A DNA stretch of 64,000 nt from Haematobia irritans (Eukaryota > Arthropoda > Insecta > Diptera > Muscidae). How positions within the stretch are numbered: the stretch's first letter is position 1; the number at the start of each line of letters is the position of its first letter. The stretch spans positions 99,749,132-99,813,131 of the forward strand of contig NC_134397.1 of assembly GCF_050003625.1 (NCBI RefSeq), written 5' to 3'. This document shows positions 32,370 through 43,813 of the stretch, piece after piece. The notes below the pieces were generated by a model. It had not been told where the DNA came from. It made no database searches and saw nothing but the letters and a program-made list of their open reading frames with translations. The position numbers were made by a program, and so were the translations under genes.

Positions 32370-34959
32370 GTACAATTTCATCTTGGTTTTAAAGCCTGAT
32401 ATTGTAGCAATATTTTTCAGAGTATTTGGTAATTCATTGTATTTGTATAATTCAGAGTATTTGGTAATTCATTGTATATATATGTGGCCCAGCGTACCCA
32501 ATTCTTTGCTCGTTAGTTCTAGACGACATCTAGAGGCTATTAAGTTTAAACACTGACGAGTGTTACATTGAGTTTGATTGAAATTATTACGAAATGAAAT
32601 ACATGGATTCCCAATCTTCCTAACACATTTAAACATAAACACTAATATGCTGTATTTATATATTCCTTTTATAGGAAGTACGGGAAAATCCATTGGTAAA
32701 TTATATACAACTTTCAATGCCTTATTATGTGCTACTTGAAGAGACTTCAATGATTTGGTTTTTTATACCCATGAATTAATGGTAAATATACTAAATGGGA
32801 GTGGATCAAAGAGAAATAGAGTTGAAGTTTTGTATTTGTAGAGAATTTTGATTTAAATTTACGAAGAATTCCCGTAGCCGCTGCTATCTTGAATCTTATC
32901 ATATCAATATGATTATCCCAATTCAAATTGGAAGACAAGTTAATTCCGAGATAGTTCACCGAAAAGGATTCCTGAATTTGGTAACCTGTGGCCTGAATCT
33001 AATGAATTTAGTTTTGTCTGTATTTATTTTCAACTTGTACAAACGTGCATATTCAAAAATAAATGAAATTTTTATAATTGTATAGAAGACAAATGTCATC
33101 AGCAAACATGAAAAGTTTCCCAAAGAAATTTATTTTGCAGATGTCTTTAACATACATTAGAAACAACAAAGACCCTATAATACTTCCCTGGGGAACTCCA
33201 CACTCAACTGGTTTAGTACTACCCTTACATTCACCAACTTTTACATATTGCTTCCTATTATTCAAATAGCTTCCAATGAGTTCCACCGATTCGGATTGAA
33301 AACAAAAATTAATATATTATGGTCCACTAAATCAAACGCTTTACTCAAGTCGAAAAAAACCCCAGCTACTCCTGTATTACCTGTGTCAAGACCATTGCAT
33401 ATATCATTAACTAGAGTAACAACAGCTGCTTCCGTCCCGTAACCTTTGCGAAATCGAAATTGTCTAACAAAAAGAATTTTCTTCGACTCAAGATAGTCCA
33501 GTAACTGACTTGATAACATCTTTTCAAAAATTTTGTTCACATTAGGCAGCAGAGAAACAGGCCGAACGATTTCAACCCTATGTACACTACGTATCTTAGG
33601 TACCGGAATTATTTCATGAATTTTGAAACAATCGAGATAAGTAGAGGATTCTATAATACAATTCAATATCCTCGTTAGTACCATTGAAATAAACGTTCTC
33701 CGAACGTTTATCGTTTTTACGGTAATACCATCACAACCCGAACCCTTTACCTTATGCATTGAAGCCACATACGAGTCCAGAGTTGCAAACTCTACTTTTC
33801 GAAACCGAAAAGCTGTACCGTGATAATAGATAGTCCCAAGATCGTTAAAACTTCCATTATGGTTTGAAACTATATCACTGCGTATACATTGGATAATTTT
33901 ATGAAAAAAGTTATTATGGCAAATTGCTTTATCCATATCAGAAAGTATTGCTTGTCCATTCTCATCTTCAACGTGGCATAATTTAGAGGACGTTTTCCCC
34001 AATTCTTTGTTAAGAAATCTCCAAACTTTTTTTGGATCGCCATTACAGGATAAAACAGATTCATTGTAATATGTTTCCATTAACTTTTTCTTGGTATATT
34101 TAATGATATGGCTAATTCTTTTACTCTGACTTTTCAAAGATTCAGTGTGTCGCTGTTTTCTCCTGTTTTTAATAATTTGTTTTTAAAATTTATTAAGCCA
34201 AGCAGTCTCTCATTCATCCAAGGGTTAATATCATTTCGAATGTCCTGTCTTAACGTATTATGGCTTTTGAAGCTATCTGATGCTGCATTTTTTAAACATT
34301 CTATTAAATTCTCACATTATTGTGATGCATCATTTGTACTCAAATCGAGTTGTAAGTTGCTATCAATGCAGTTACCTAATTCTGTATAGTCCTGGTAATA
34401 AATCTTTTTACATTTTTTATCGTCTCTCCAAGAAACTTCATTCCTAATAGTGACACATAAATAGTTATGATCAGTATTCATGAAACAGATTCAACAAGGT
34501 AGTCGATTGATCATTTGTAATGTTCATGTCAGTATTAAAATCTCCCACAAACAAACAGGAACCATTTCTAAATCTTCCCCAAATATTTTCAATTATCGCA
34601 AAAAATCTCTGCCGATTACACTTCTGCGATCGGTACAAGTTTACCAATACAAGTGGCTTTCTATTATATATAATCTCCGGTATCAAGAGACAGATGTATT
34701 CAACAAATTCTGTGCTTTCTTTTCGTAGAACTTGAAATCTAATTCTATTCGAAATGTATATAGAGGTACCTCCATATCCATTTCCTCTACAGCAATGGAC
34801 AAACTCAAAACCATGAATATTATACAATTGTGTACAGTTCTCGATAAACCACAATTCCTGGATTGCTACAATATCGGGCATTCTTGAAAATCTACTAAGT
34901 TCGAATTTGAATTTATTAAATTTTGACAAGGAAGAAACACTCCTGACATTTACGGACAA
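32370..34959 (-). pseudogene. LINE-D ORF2 relic: endonuclease and RT
   Basis: Endonuclease 34959-34471 (MSVNVRSVSSLSKF, DIVAIQELWF, GGTSIYISNR, LFVGDFNTDM). The linker INPWMNERLLG is at about 34230. RT follows from 34137 (KGSGCDGITVKTIN, SLLPNVNKIFEKMLSSQLL, FFDLSKAFDLVDHNIL), then 33286-33053 (VECGVPQGSIIGSLLFLMYV, MFADDICLLYNY), and a C-terminal part 32959-32469 (YLGINLSSNLNWDNHID, AHNKALKVVYNLP). At least four frameshifts, but the catalytic residues remain readable. No RNase H. Confidence 0.85.
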
Positions 34960-35165
34960 AATTTAAAAAAAAAAATTTCATGCAATTTATTAATATAATT
35001 ATTGTAAAAATATATGAAAAGATGATGTACAGTGGGAGAAAAGATGATTCAATTTGTAAGAGGTAAATTCCCAAATGTTTTCTCCATAAGGAGTTAGCAT
35101 AAAGGGTCCAAAATTGAGTTATCTCTCCCAGCCAGATCTATACTAAAGGCTGTGGAAAGGTTTCT

Positions 35166-35637
35166 TCACCCGAACCGAAACATGTACAGTACAGGCGTGT
35201 ATAGATTTGTATCTGGCGTTTTCTTTTCAATGGCTCTATTAACCATGTTCCTTAATCTATCACTCAAAAATTTAACAGCAGATTTTAAATTCATAACTTC
35301 TTCTTTTAGGTTATTATTTTCTTTTTCTAAATATTCAATCTTTTTCTTGTTTGTTTTGATTCCTTTCAACATTTCATCGTATTTCGATGACATGTATGTT
35401 TACAATTTACATATTTACAATTGATGGCGCGCACACATGACATTGGAAAACAAGAGACTCATCATTTACAAGTTTTTCAAATTCTTTTTCATCCAGTTTC
35501 GTGCATTCTGGATGATATGTTCTCTCACACGAACCACATTGTATCGAACCATCTCTCTCAAAGATTTCATTTCGGCACTGACCACAATTGATTTTCTTTG
35601 TATTAATACTACGACGATTTTTGCTGCTCATCTTCAT
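35166..35637 (-). pseudogene. LINE-D ORF1: PHD-type finger and coiled coil
   Basis: The N-terminal part (35637-35407) has INCGQCRNEIFERDGSIQCG, then SCERTYHPEC and FQCHVC, a C4HC3 finger. After a short gap with a stop, 35393-35166 encodes a Lys/Glu-rich coiled coil (KKIEYLEKENNNLKEEVMNL). It is the third LINE family in the window with such a finger in ORF1. Confidence 0.75.
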
Positions 35638-35890
35638 GAACTATCAATGACCACGGTCGCAAATTATACAATGTCAACTTTTGAAACATTTGATTTTCCG
35701 TATTTATATTTATTTTGAAATAATTTCTTTTTGGGTTGCGGACAAGTACTTTTACACGTCTGATTGCTTCAGTGTTGCCAATACCAATTTTCTTTACGTT
35801 TCGTAAAGTCGGCAGAAAACTGAACTGGGTGACGCCGACGCAAACTGTATGATATTTGAGAGAAGCGCCGACAAAAACTGCATGATATTA

Positions 35891-36250
35891 AGGTATGCAC
35901 CTCTAGCGAAAAATTTCATTCCCATAAGAAATGCATTAATATTTATGCTAACGAAATTTTCGGTAGCGTTCAATTTCGTAAGCTGGTACGCACCTCTAAT
36001 GAAAATAATAGGGTTGTCAAAAGCATATTTTGGCAGCAAACATTTAATTTATTACAATCATTGTGTGCGTAAAAGTTTTAAAAGGTCTGTAAATAATAAA
36101 CAATTTATTTGAGGAATATTTGGAACATATATTAACAATTTTTAAAAGCGATTAGCTGGTTTAAAATTTGTGTACACAGCCCTGTTTTTTTTTTGTTATA
36201 GACTTAAATAAATTTTTGCTACCGAAAATTTCGCTAGAGGTGCATACCGG
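35891..36250. mobile_element. MITE with GGTATGCACCTCTAGCG ends
   Basis: About 360 bp with inverted ends (GGTATGCACCTCTAGCGAAA / reverse complement at 36225-36247). An internal partial repeat GGTACGCACCTCTAATGAAA sits near 35980. The target duplication is not certain. Confidence 0.75.
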
Positions 36251-36394
36251 CCTTTAGAGACATTTTCCTCATGACTGCCTAGGGATGCCAGATTTTGAAG
36301 AGGCAAAAAGAACACATTCAGTTTATAAAAAGAACACATACGAAAAAAAAGAGTACACTTTTTCAAATAAAATAACATAAAAACATTTAATTCC

Positions 36395-36768
36395 ATAATT
36401 TATTTAAACATAAAAAAGGTTCATAACATATACATAAAATAAACCACTTTCAACTCAAGCTAATTTTCTTACAATACTTTGTAATGCGCTTTACAGACTA
36501 TCAGTTATTCCGGACGACAGTGCTCGTGTCGAACATATCCCATATATTGTGCACAGGCATAATCGATACTGCTGCATGTTTATAATTTATTTAAACATAA
36601 AAAAGGTTCATAACATATACATAAAATAAACCACTTTCAACTCAAGCTAATTTTCTTACAATACTTTGTAATGCGCTTTACAGACTATCACTTATTCCGG
36701 ACGACAGTGCTCGTGTCGAACATATCCCATATATTGTGCACAGGCATAATCGATACTGCTGCATGTTT
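36395..36768. repeat. Two tandem 187-bp units
   Basis: Unit 1 starts at 36395 and unit 2 at 36582. They are nearly identical (one difference noticed: ATCAGTTAT against ATCACTTAT). Each carries GCGCTTTACAGACTATCA near its middle, which recurs inverted at 36861-36893. Confidence 0.9.
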
Positions 36769-36893
36769 ATGGGATCAATACACATTAACCGATTATTTAG
36801 TCATCGCCGGCAAGTCGTATCGATGCGACACACTGTAAGATTCTTTACAAACACCGACATTCCGTCCGGAATAACTGATAGTCTGTAAAGCGC
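36668..36893. mobile_element. Small palindromic MITE
   Basis: Ends ATGCGCTTTACAGACTATCA and the reverse complement at 36874-36893, extending through TTATTCCGGACG (about 33 bp of inverted repeat). The tandem 187-bp unit duplicates its left end and outside flank. Confidence 0.7.
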
Positions 36894-37282
36894 ATAAGTC
36901 ATTTGTTTTGTGTTTTTGTGAAAAATGTTATTGAAAGAAGTTTGTTTACATTTAGAACAGAGTACAATGTGAAGAAGCAACATCGGCGTGCTCTTCTTCG
37001 ACTCTGATATATAAAGTAAAACACTATATAATTGGAAAATAACAGCGTAGGAAAATCTCGTAGTGTGACATTTACGTATGTTCAGTTTACTTTTACCATT
37101 TATTGAATAGCGTTGGAGTAATATTTGTTGTAATGAATACAAAGAGCACAAAAAGAGTACGTAACTAAAAATAGAGCACTTAGGCCAATAGAGCACAACC
37201 TGATCTTTTGGCCTATCTTGTTTTAAGAGCACATTTTGTAAAAAAATGTTTTAAAAGAGCATCTGGCATTCCTATAACTGCC

Positions 37283-37460
37283 GCCTACTGATGCAATTTC
37301 GCTTCACAGTTTCATTCTCTTGTGTTTTTATTCTCTTTCCATTTTCAGCGTAGTGATGAAGAACGAATTTTTAGCACATTATTTGTAAGTGCAAGCATAT
37401 AATGTTTGTGACATATATGTACATTTTGTTAAATATAATGCCTCTGGATGCAAACACATA
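37283..37460. repeat. Repeat R, leading into the Helitron relic
   Basis: GCGTAGTGATGAAGAACGAA at 37350 is inverted at 39217-39236. CATATAATGTTTG words resemble the 23242 element. No gene. Confidence 0.5.
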
Positions 37461-37875
37461 CATAGCTTTGGCGTTAGCATCGTCTGGAATTGCGGAGACT
37501 CTTTAGAGTCGTACTGCACATTCTGCGCTTAAGTTGCCACTCAATTTAAACACAATTGATACTCCAACATGCAATATTTTCAGATCCATTGGAATGGGTA
37601 AATTGTTGATGCAATGCAAGCTCATTGTTTGGGATGAGTGCACAATGGCACATAAGAAATCACTTGAAGCACTTAAGGATCTTCGGCGAAGTAACATCTC
37701 TGGCGGTTTGATGATATTGTTGGCAGGTGATTTCAGACAGACGTTGCCAGTAATTCCCCGTGGAACGCCTGAAGATGAATTGAATGCTTGCCAGAAGGCT
37801 TCAACTTCAGAATGCTCAAAGTGCGCCACAATTTTCCAAACATTAGTGACAATCATCACAATTACGCTTGGTTAA

Positions 37876-38025
37876 AGGTTGAGTTACATACAATGCGTTA
37901 ATGTGTCCGATGATTGAAGAGTTGAATATTCTCTTTAAAAGCAACAACTTGATTAGAGTGCTTCAAAGTGAAAATATCAACCCTTCCATCAACGGACGCA
38001 TCAACGCATTGTATATAACTCAACC
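37876..38025. mobile_element. 150-bp MITE at TTAA in the Helitron
   Basis: Inverted ends AGGTTGAGTTACATACAATG and CATTGTATATAACTCAACC with TTAA on both sides (37872-37875, 38026-38029). TTAA targets suggest a piggyBac-like or Kolobok-like source. Confidence 0.8.
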
Positions 38026-38393
38026 TTAAGTCAATTTGCAATTCTTGACGCAAAGAATAATGATGTACACGCACTGAATTTCACCATTCAATCAAAACTT
38101 GCTGGAGTTACCAGGATTTCTATCACATAACATGCAACTCAAAGTTGCTACAGTTATTATGATATTGCGTAATTTGAATCCACCGATACTTTGCAACCGT
38201 ACTCGACTTTCAGTAAAAAGACTTATGCCGAATTTGATTGAGGCAACCATTAGTAACGGAAAGTACGCAGGTGAAAATGTATGTATTTCCCGAATACCAA
38301 TGATTCCGACTGATTTTCCGTTTGACTTCAAACTATTGCAATTTCCAGTTCGCCATGCGTTCGCAATGTCAATTAACAAGTCGCAAGGCCAAT

Positions 38394-38463
38394 TCACCAT
38401 TGTGGTATCACAATGGACTGAATAGTCTAAGTGAGCCTGATACATCGGGCTGCCACCTAACCT
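38394..38463 (+). mobile_element. 70-bp 5'-truncated LINE-A insertion
   Basis: Matches the very 3' end of LINE-A (GTGGTATCACAATGGACTGA to CGGGCTGCCACCTAACCT) and is flanked by a perfect 9-bp duplication AAGGCCAAT (38385-38393, 38464-38472). Removing it restores the Helitron frame INKSQGQSLYVC. Confidence 0.95.
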
Positions 38464-38636
38464 AAGGCCAATCGCTTTATGTTTGCTGGATCAATTTAGA
38501 AAATCATTGTTGTTCACATAGGCAGTTATACGTTGCGTGTTCAAGAGTTGGGAAACCATCCGCTTTGTTTGTGTTATCGTCAGACCACAAAACAAAAAAA
38601 TTGGTTTACCAAAGAGCACTTCAATGAAACGGGTTA

Positions 38637-38879
38637 TTTGCGGACACTTATAACGATTCGATTCGGTAATTACTTTGGATTCACTTCCTTTAATTAAACA
38701 AGTTCAACTAAATAACACTTCATATTTGTAATAATCGAAATAAATTCATCACTGTTGTTAAATGAAATCAAAATTTTCCTTTTCAAATATAAAACAAAAT
38801 AAAAAAAATGTTTCTTCACGTTTTAAACACCAAACGAAATATTACGTATATTATAAATATTATGTTACGTATATTATAT
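38637..38879. other. AT-rich spacer with LINE-B 3' UTR
   Basis: 38780-38879 contains ATTACGTATATTATAAATAT repeated three times, probably the 3' tail of the LINE-B fragment that follows. No gene. Confidence 0.5.
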
Positions 38880-39112
38880 ATATTATAAATACAATTTATT
38901 CAAATAAAGAATTATTTTACATTTTAACATGTTCCTATTCTCAGAGAGATTAATGATATTATAGTACTTATTAAAATCATCACATAGGTAGCGAAGGGAA
39001 TCATTATTTTCAAAGTCTCTCTGGAAGTATTGTATATTTAATAAACGGAAGTTCCTTATTGGTATAAGAGGTACGGTTAGACTAATACGACTCAAAATAA
39101 AACTTCCATGAG
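38880..39112 (-). pseudogene. LINE-B copy 3, 3' end of ORF2
   Basis: Reads IRNFRLLNIQYFQRDFENND, then LRYLCDDFNKYYNIINLSEN, aligning with the C-terminus of the intact ORF2 (RNFELLHIEYFRTNFENNDP). 5'-truncated at about 39112. Confidence 0.88.
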
Positions 39113-39266
39113 CAATGCATTCTATATAAATTTAAATTAACCTGGAAAGTTATGTTTCGCCACGAAATCATTAAAATGTTGAGACTTTATTTTTATTAAG
39201 ATCAACCGGTTATTCGTTATTCGTTCTTCATCACTACGATGAAAATGACAAGACATGTGTTGCCAC
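39113..39266. repeat. Repeat R, left side of the hAT-like insertion
   Basis: GACATGTGTTGCCAC joins CTGATTACTAAACACGC (43822 on) when 39267-43821 is removed, matching the reverse complement of 28120-28180. Confidence 0.75.
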
Positions 39267-39363
39267 TAGGGTTTTCTTTTTCCCGGACTTTTTTCATCGC
39301 CGGGAAAGTGGGAATTTTTTTTTGTTGCGGCATACATTTAGACAGTTGAATAAATTAGAAATC

Positions 39364-39774
39364 GTGTGTAAATATAACCATAGCGATAGGCGGTAGGCGA
39401 AACATTTTTGCCGCAACGGCAAATACAATAAGCTTGACGGCGAATAATTCCCTTTTTCACGTTTCCTAGCGTTTTTGTTGTCAATACAGCATGCTTTGAC
39501 AATATTAAACAATGAAGTTGAATAAAAACATACAATGGCTTGTTATTTGTTGAGTTATTTCAAAAAAAATAATCTACACGTGTCCAGGCAACAGCAATTC
39601 CTAGTGGTGAGTTAAAAAAAAATTGATAAGCGATGGCAACACTATACCAGTTTTCGCCAAGGAGTTAGAATAAGTTTTAATTTAGCGATACGCCGCGGAT
39701 TTTGGGCTTCCCATAAGAAATACACGTAAATAAGTGTTCGCCTACCGCCTATCGCTATGGTTATATTTACACAC
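39364..39774. mobile_element. MITE with 38-bp perfect inverted ends
   Basis: GTGTGTAAATATAACCATAG and 18 further bases are exactly repeated in reverse complement at 39737-39774. The 411-bp element has no gene. The target duplication is not clear. Confidence 0.88.
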
Positions 39775-40004
39775 TAAAGCTACGGTTATAAGGCGCTGTA
39801 TGGACAATATATATAATGTTGATCTGTTACATGAGCCATAAATCATACTAAAATACAAAATATTTTGTAATACAAAAAAATTATACAATGGTTTCTTTCA
39901 GTATAGTTTTCGGAAAAACACTATTAATATAGTGGAATTTTTTGTAACATTAAAAACTGTTTTGAAATGAAAGAAACTTATTTCGATTTCACTATCATGT
40001 AATA

Positions 40005-40120
40005 CCTCATTCACATTACACTTCCAAAATCCACTTTAACTAGATATCAACTGTCATTTGCCTTATAAATAAGGGATTTAAAATCCGCTTTTAATAGATT
40101 TGTGCCTAATGTGAATGAGG
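40005..40120. mobile_element. 116-bp TA-flanked MITE
   Basis: CCTCATTCACATTA and TAATGTGAATGAGG between TA pairs. Its centre (CTTTAACTAGATATCAACTG) recurs, split by a 3.4-kb insertion, at 40285-40297 and 43663-43690. Confidence 0.8.
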
Positions 40121-40865
40121 TATACATTTGAAGTTAAAGAAACTATCTTAATAAAGGTTGGAATTTTCATATTTCATAAAAACATCCTTGTAATAATTAT
40201 TAAATTAAGCAATTGCAAACGTGTCACATAAGTTAAAATGTTCTTTTGTTTACAAAGGTTTACTCAGTCTATCAGAATGTCACTTCCACTTTAACTACAC
40301 GCAGTGAAGAAACATGATTGTCCCAATAATATTCGAAGAGCAAAATAATATTATAGGAGCTATTTTTGCGACGACCATGTAACATTTGCACCTGCAACCA
40401 TGTTGACTCAGTGAACATGGTTCTAAGAAAAATAAAATTGTCCTCATCTAAAATGTTATTATATTGATAAAAAGAATTTTATTTCCATTAAAAGACTATG
40501 GTCACGATCTAAAATGTTATGGTATTCGTCAAAAATGTTTTTTTTTATCCAGTTAAATGTTAAATGTCGAAAAAAGGACGCCACTTAATAATAATACAAA
40601 TAATACAAATAAAACACAAAATTAACATTATTTATTTGTTTTTATTTATTTATAAACTAACTCATTGTTTATTTGTATTTATAATGTCGTGCAAGCAAAC
40701 ATCACATATTTTTACACACTCTATTTTGGTTCAATTTCAAAAATAAGTAATCATTCCATATTTACTTCGTGTCCACCAAATGTACCCACGCGGACATCAT
40801 GTAACTGCAAATCAGCGTTGCCAGAATTGTTTCACCAAAAACCGCTAGATTTGTCCAAAAAACTA

Positions 40866-41520
40866 CACTGAAAGAAAAGCATACTCGTTTCCAAAGATTT
40901 TGTCTTTACTTTAAAAAATTTGGTATTGATTCCGAGCCAAAGAAGCGGGGAATACAAGTAAGGATACTTTTAAGAGACAATTCTCTTTTAAATTTAGGTT
41001 TTGTGTACTTGCTTCTAGGAAGCAAATTTGAATTTTTCGCTTTCTCAGCTTTTTTTCTTCATATGCTATCAAAGTCCTTTAAAAACGAGTTAACGGCAAC
41101 TTTGTTTTCCAAATTAGGACTCGACTTCCAGTAGAAATTATGCTATGTTTCAAGTAAAAAACTTCTTTAAAATAAAGTTTTGAAAAACATGTCCTATATT
41201 TGAACGATTTTTTGCTTTGTAGTCAAGATGCAAAAAGACAACAAATTTAAAGACAATTTCATTAAATTTAAAGAATTTTTCTGAATTATTAAAGTCAAGT
41301 TGACCTTAGCCTATACATTTTTTCTTTCATGTTAAGATACCCATTTTTAAGTCAAATCACTTAATTATAAGGACAATACGACTTCATTGAAAAGTTTATC
41401 GACTTTTGGACAAGGAAAATAACTTTTTTTTAGAGAAATGCGTCTTCTATGCTAAGCAAAATTTGTATTCGTATTTTAAAGACATGAAATCTTTGACCTT
41501 ACGACAATATTTTTTCAGTG
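40866..41520. mobile_element. CACTGAAA MITE copy 1
   Basis: A 655-bp element between TA (40864-40865, 41521-41522), with ends CACTGAAAGAAAAGC and ATATTTTTTCAGTG. Confidence 0.88.
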
Positions 41521-42090
41521 TAGCCAAAAAAAGCTAAAAAAATGTTAAAAAATAGCTAAAAAAGCTAAATTTTTTTTGTATCAAAAGTCACATTTTTGAT
41601 TGAAATTTATCAAACTTAAAGGCTTTATTTCACTTAAAATGCATATTATTTTAATTGTATTCATTTTATTTCCATTTCTGTGAGACTGTAAGAAAATCTA
41701 AGTCATATTATCTATGTTTGCGTACTAGATACATTTTGATTACTATCACAAATTTTTACTGGAAGTCCTTCGTTTATATTTCCTAGTAAAAACATTTTTC
41801 CCAGTAAACTTGTGATTATCACTTGGTTAATCATCAACAAGTCCAATGTGCGATATATCAATATTTTAACTGAATTAATGATAAATTCGTGAACGTGTAC
41901 ACTTCTCCTAATATTACCCAAGAGAATCAAACACATTCTAACTGTCTTGCAAGTTTATACCGAATAAATCCATTCCATTAATAAATAGCAGATTTGTTTT
42001 TATCCTATCACTACGAATATTTTTATTGAATTTATTTTTTTTTCTATGTTAAAAAAATAATACCACATTCAAAACTTTATTATTATTATA

Positions 42091-42620
42091 CTATTTCTTT
42101 GTTCGGTTCCAAAGATTTTGTCTACTAATGATTTTGATATTGATTCCGATTTTATTTTTTGAATTTATTGGTTTTTTCAGCTTTTTCTTCATGAGCTATC
42201 ACAGTGCTTAAAAAACGTGCTAACGACAACTTAAATTTCCAAATTCAGACTCGACTTTAAGTAGAAATTATTCTATGTATACGTTTTTAAAATAAAATGT
42301 TGAAAACCCTCTTCTATTTTTGAACGCTATTTTGGTTTGTGGTCAAGACACAAAACCTCCACAAATTTAAAGACTATTTCATTAATTTTAAGAATTTTTT
42401 AGAATTGACCCTAGCCTTCTTGATGAAAAGATACCCATTCATGAAAAGATACCCATTTTTAAGTTGAATCACTTAACTATAAGTACAAAACCACTTTATC
42501 AGCTTTTGGACAAGGAAAACAGTTTAATAAGAGAAATTCACAAATGCTATTATAACCAAAATTCGCGTTCGTATTTTAAGGACATGAAATCTTTGGCCTC
42601 ACGACAATATTTTTTCAGTG
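42091..42620. mobile_element. CACTGAAA MITE copy 2
   Basis: Collinear with copy 1 (GGTTCCAAAGATTTTGTCTA, CACGACAATATTTTTTCAGT). The right end is intact and followed by TA. The left end is degenerate and the copy has small deletions. Confidence 0.82.
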
Positions 42621-43813
42621 TACAAAGCAATTCACATCTACTATTTTAAATTAGTAATATCATAAACGAGTCAAATGGTAATATTCCTAATAATTTACTG
42701 ACAGTTAATATAAGGAATTTGTATGTTAATACTAGATTTAAAGTTTACGATAACTTTTATGAATACGAGGAAAAAAATTTACAACAAGGTGTATTTGCTG
42801 CAAAAATGCCCGCATAATGGCTGGAATAATTATTAATGTTTCAATTGAGCTTTGAAATATGTGGAAACCCTTATTCTGGCAGCAAGACTTAGATAAAAAC
42901 GAAGTTTTATCCATATTTCAATAGGAACATGTCGAAAATAAAAACGCCAAAACTAGCTAAAAGGGTCATGAAAAAAGCCAGAAAAAAGCTAAATGCATTT
43001 TTTTTCCTCTAACGTCTTCAAAAAAGCTAAATCTATCGGGGAAAAAGCTAAATTGCTGCAAATAAAAATAAATTATACCATATATCAAAATGCAGAACAA
43101 AAAACAGGTACATTTTTCAATTACACTTTCCTTTTTTGTGTTCACATAAAACCACGTGCCACTTTTGAATAAATAAATTAACAAAAAACTCAATAATTCC
43201 GTATTCTCCGTCCATTCCAAGAAACAAGCAACACACGACTGATGCGCAAAATAAAAATCGTGTGTACCTGCTCAATGTTTTTATAAAATTCTTTTCGCTG
43301 CAAAAAAAATTAAATGATCACGAAAACAATGTACATGGTCTTTATGGTCATTTAATGGTTCTAGACATGTCTATACGTAACCTATAAAAATACTTTTTTC
43401 CCTGCAAAAAAGTAAAAAATTGAATGGTCAAGTACATGATTTTCCCGACCATGTAATGGTCTCAAGTTCGATCATTTAAATAATAAAACATGTTTGCGGT
43501 ATTTGAGAACCATTTAAATGCTTATTGCCAACATATATTTTTCTCCGCCAGAAAATTATTTTTACAAAGACAAAATACATGATTTTCGCGAAAAATGCCT
43601 TCTCTAGATAAGCATTAAATGGATGCGGCAACCATGTCCAAACATGTTTTTTTCTGTGCGTGTAAATTTCAACTGTCATGTGCCATATAAAACCCTCTAT
43701 TATATTTAAAATATTGTAAAGAAAATTTCCCGGAAATTCCCGCACTTCATTCCCAGGAAAGCGGGATCGAAAAATAGCAAATTCCCGTCATCCCGTTCCC
43801 GGGAAAACCCCTA

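Larger units (their letters stand above)
32330..35770 (-). mobile_element. LINE-D, decayed CR1/L2-like element
   Basis: A reverse-strand LINE with zinc-finger ORF1, endonuclease, linker, RT and a C-terminal region ending YNELPNTLKNIATISGFKTK near 32370. A duplicated TTCAGAGTATTTGGTAATTC at 32415-32476 breaks the end. The 5' leader runs to about 35770. Confidence 0.8.
36280..37274. mobile_element. hAT-type element enclosing a duplicated MITE
   Basis: A 995-bp element with ends TAGGGATGCCAGAT and ATCTGGCATTCCTA, flanked by TGACTGCC and TAACTGCC (7 of 8 match). Both subterminal zones carry AGAGCACA/AAGAACACA words. No transposase. Confidence 0.88.
37461..38636 (+). pseudogene. Helitron Pif1-type helicase, C-terminal relic
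   Basis: Conserved Helitron helicase motifs in order: ALALASSGIAETL (37467), LIVWDECTMAHKKSLEAL (Walker B region), MILLAGDFRQTLPVIPRGT, then after a MITE LDAKNNDVHALNF. A deletion and frameshift follow, then VIMILRNLNPPILCNRTRL, FKLLQFPVRHAFAMSINKSQ and, after a 70-bp LINE tail, QSLYVCWINLENHC and RQLYVACSRVGKPSALFVLS. Walker A and the Rep nuclease are not present. Rolling-circle transposition cannot be supported by this copy. The family assignment is firm. Confidence 0.93.
40298..43662. mobile_element. CAC element with CACGCAGTGAAGAAACATG ends
   Basis: A 3365-bp insert between TA (40296-40297, 43663-43664). The right end reads CATGTTTTTTTCTGTGCGTG. Both subterminal zones are rich in ACCATGT/ACATGGT. 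The interior includes long stretches of GCTAAAAAAGC-type sequence (41521-41580, 42950-43060) and two smaller MITEs. No coding gene. Confidence 0.82.
39267..43813. mobile_element. hAT-like element with multilevel nesting
   Basis: Ends TAGGGTTTTC and GAAAACCCCTA with GGGAA/TTCCCGG words just inside. Flanks GTTGCCAC and GTTTCTAC match at 6 of 8. The empty site is supported by repeat R at 28120-28180. No transposase recognised. Nested inserts are listed separately. Confidence 0.8.

Noticed and set aside
37871..38029. Mirror sequence in the Helitron considered as a terminator or riboswitch-like hairpin
   Set aside because: The TTAA flanks and inverted ends identify it as a MITE.
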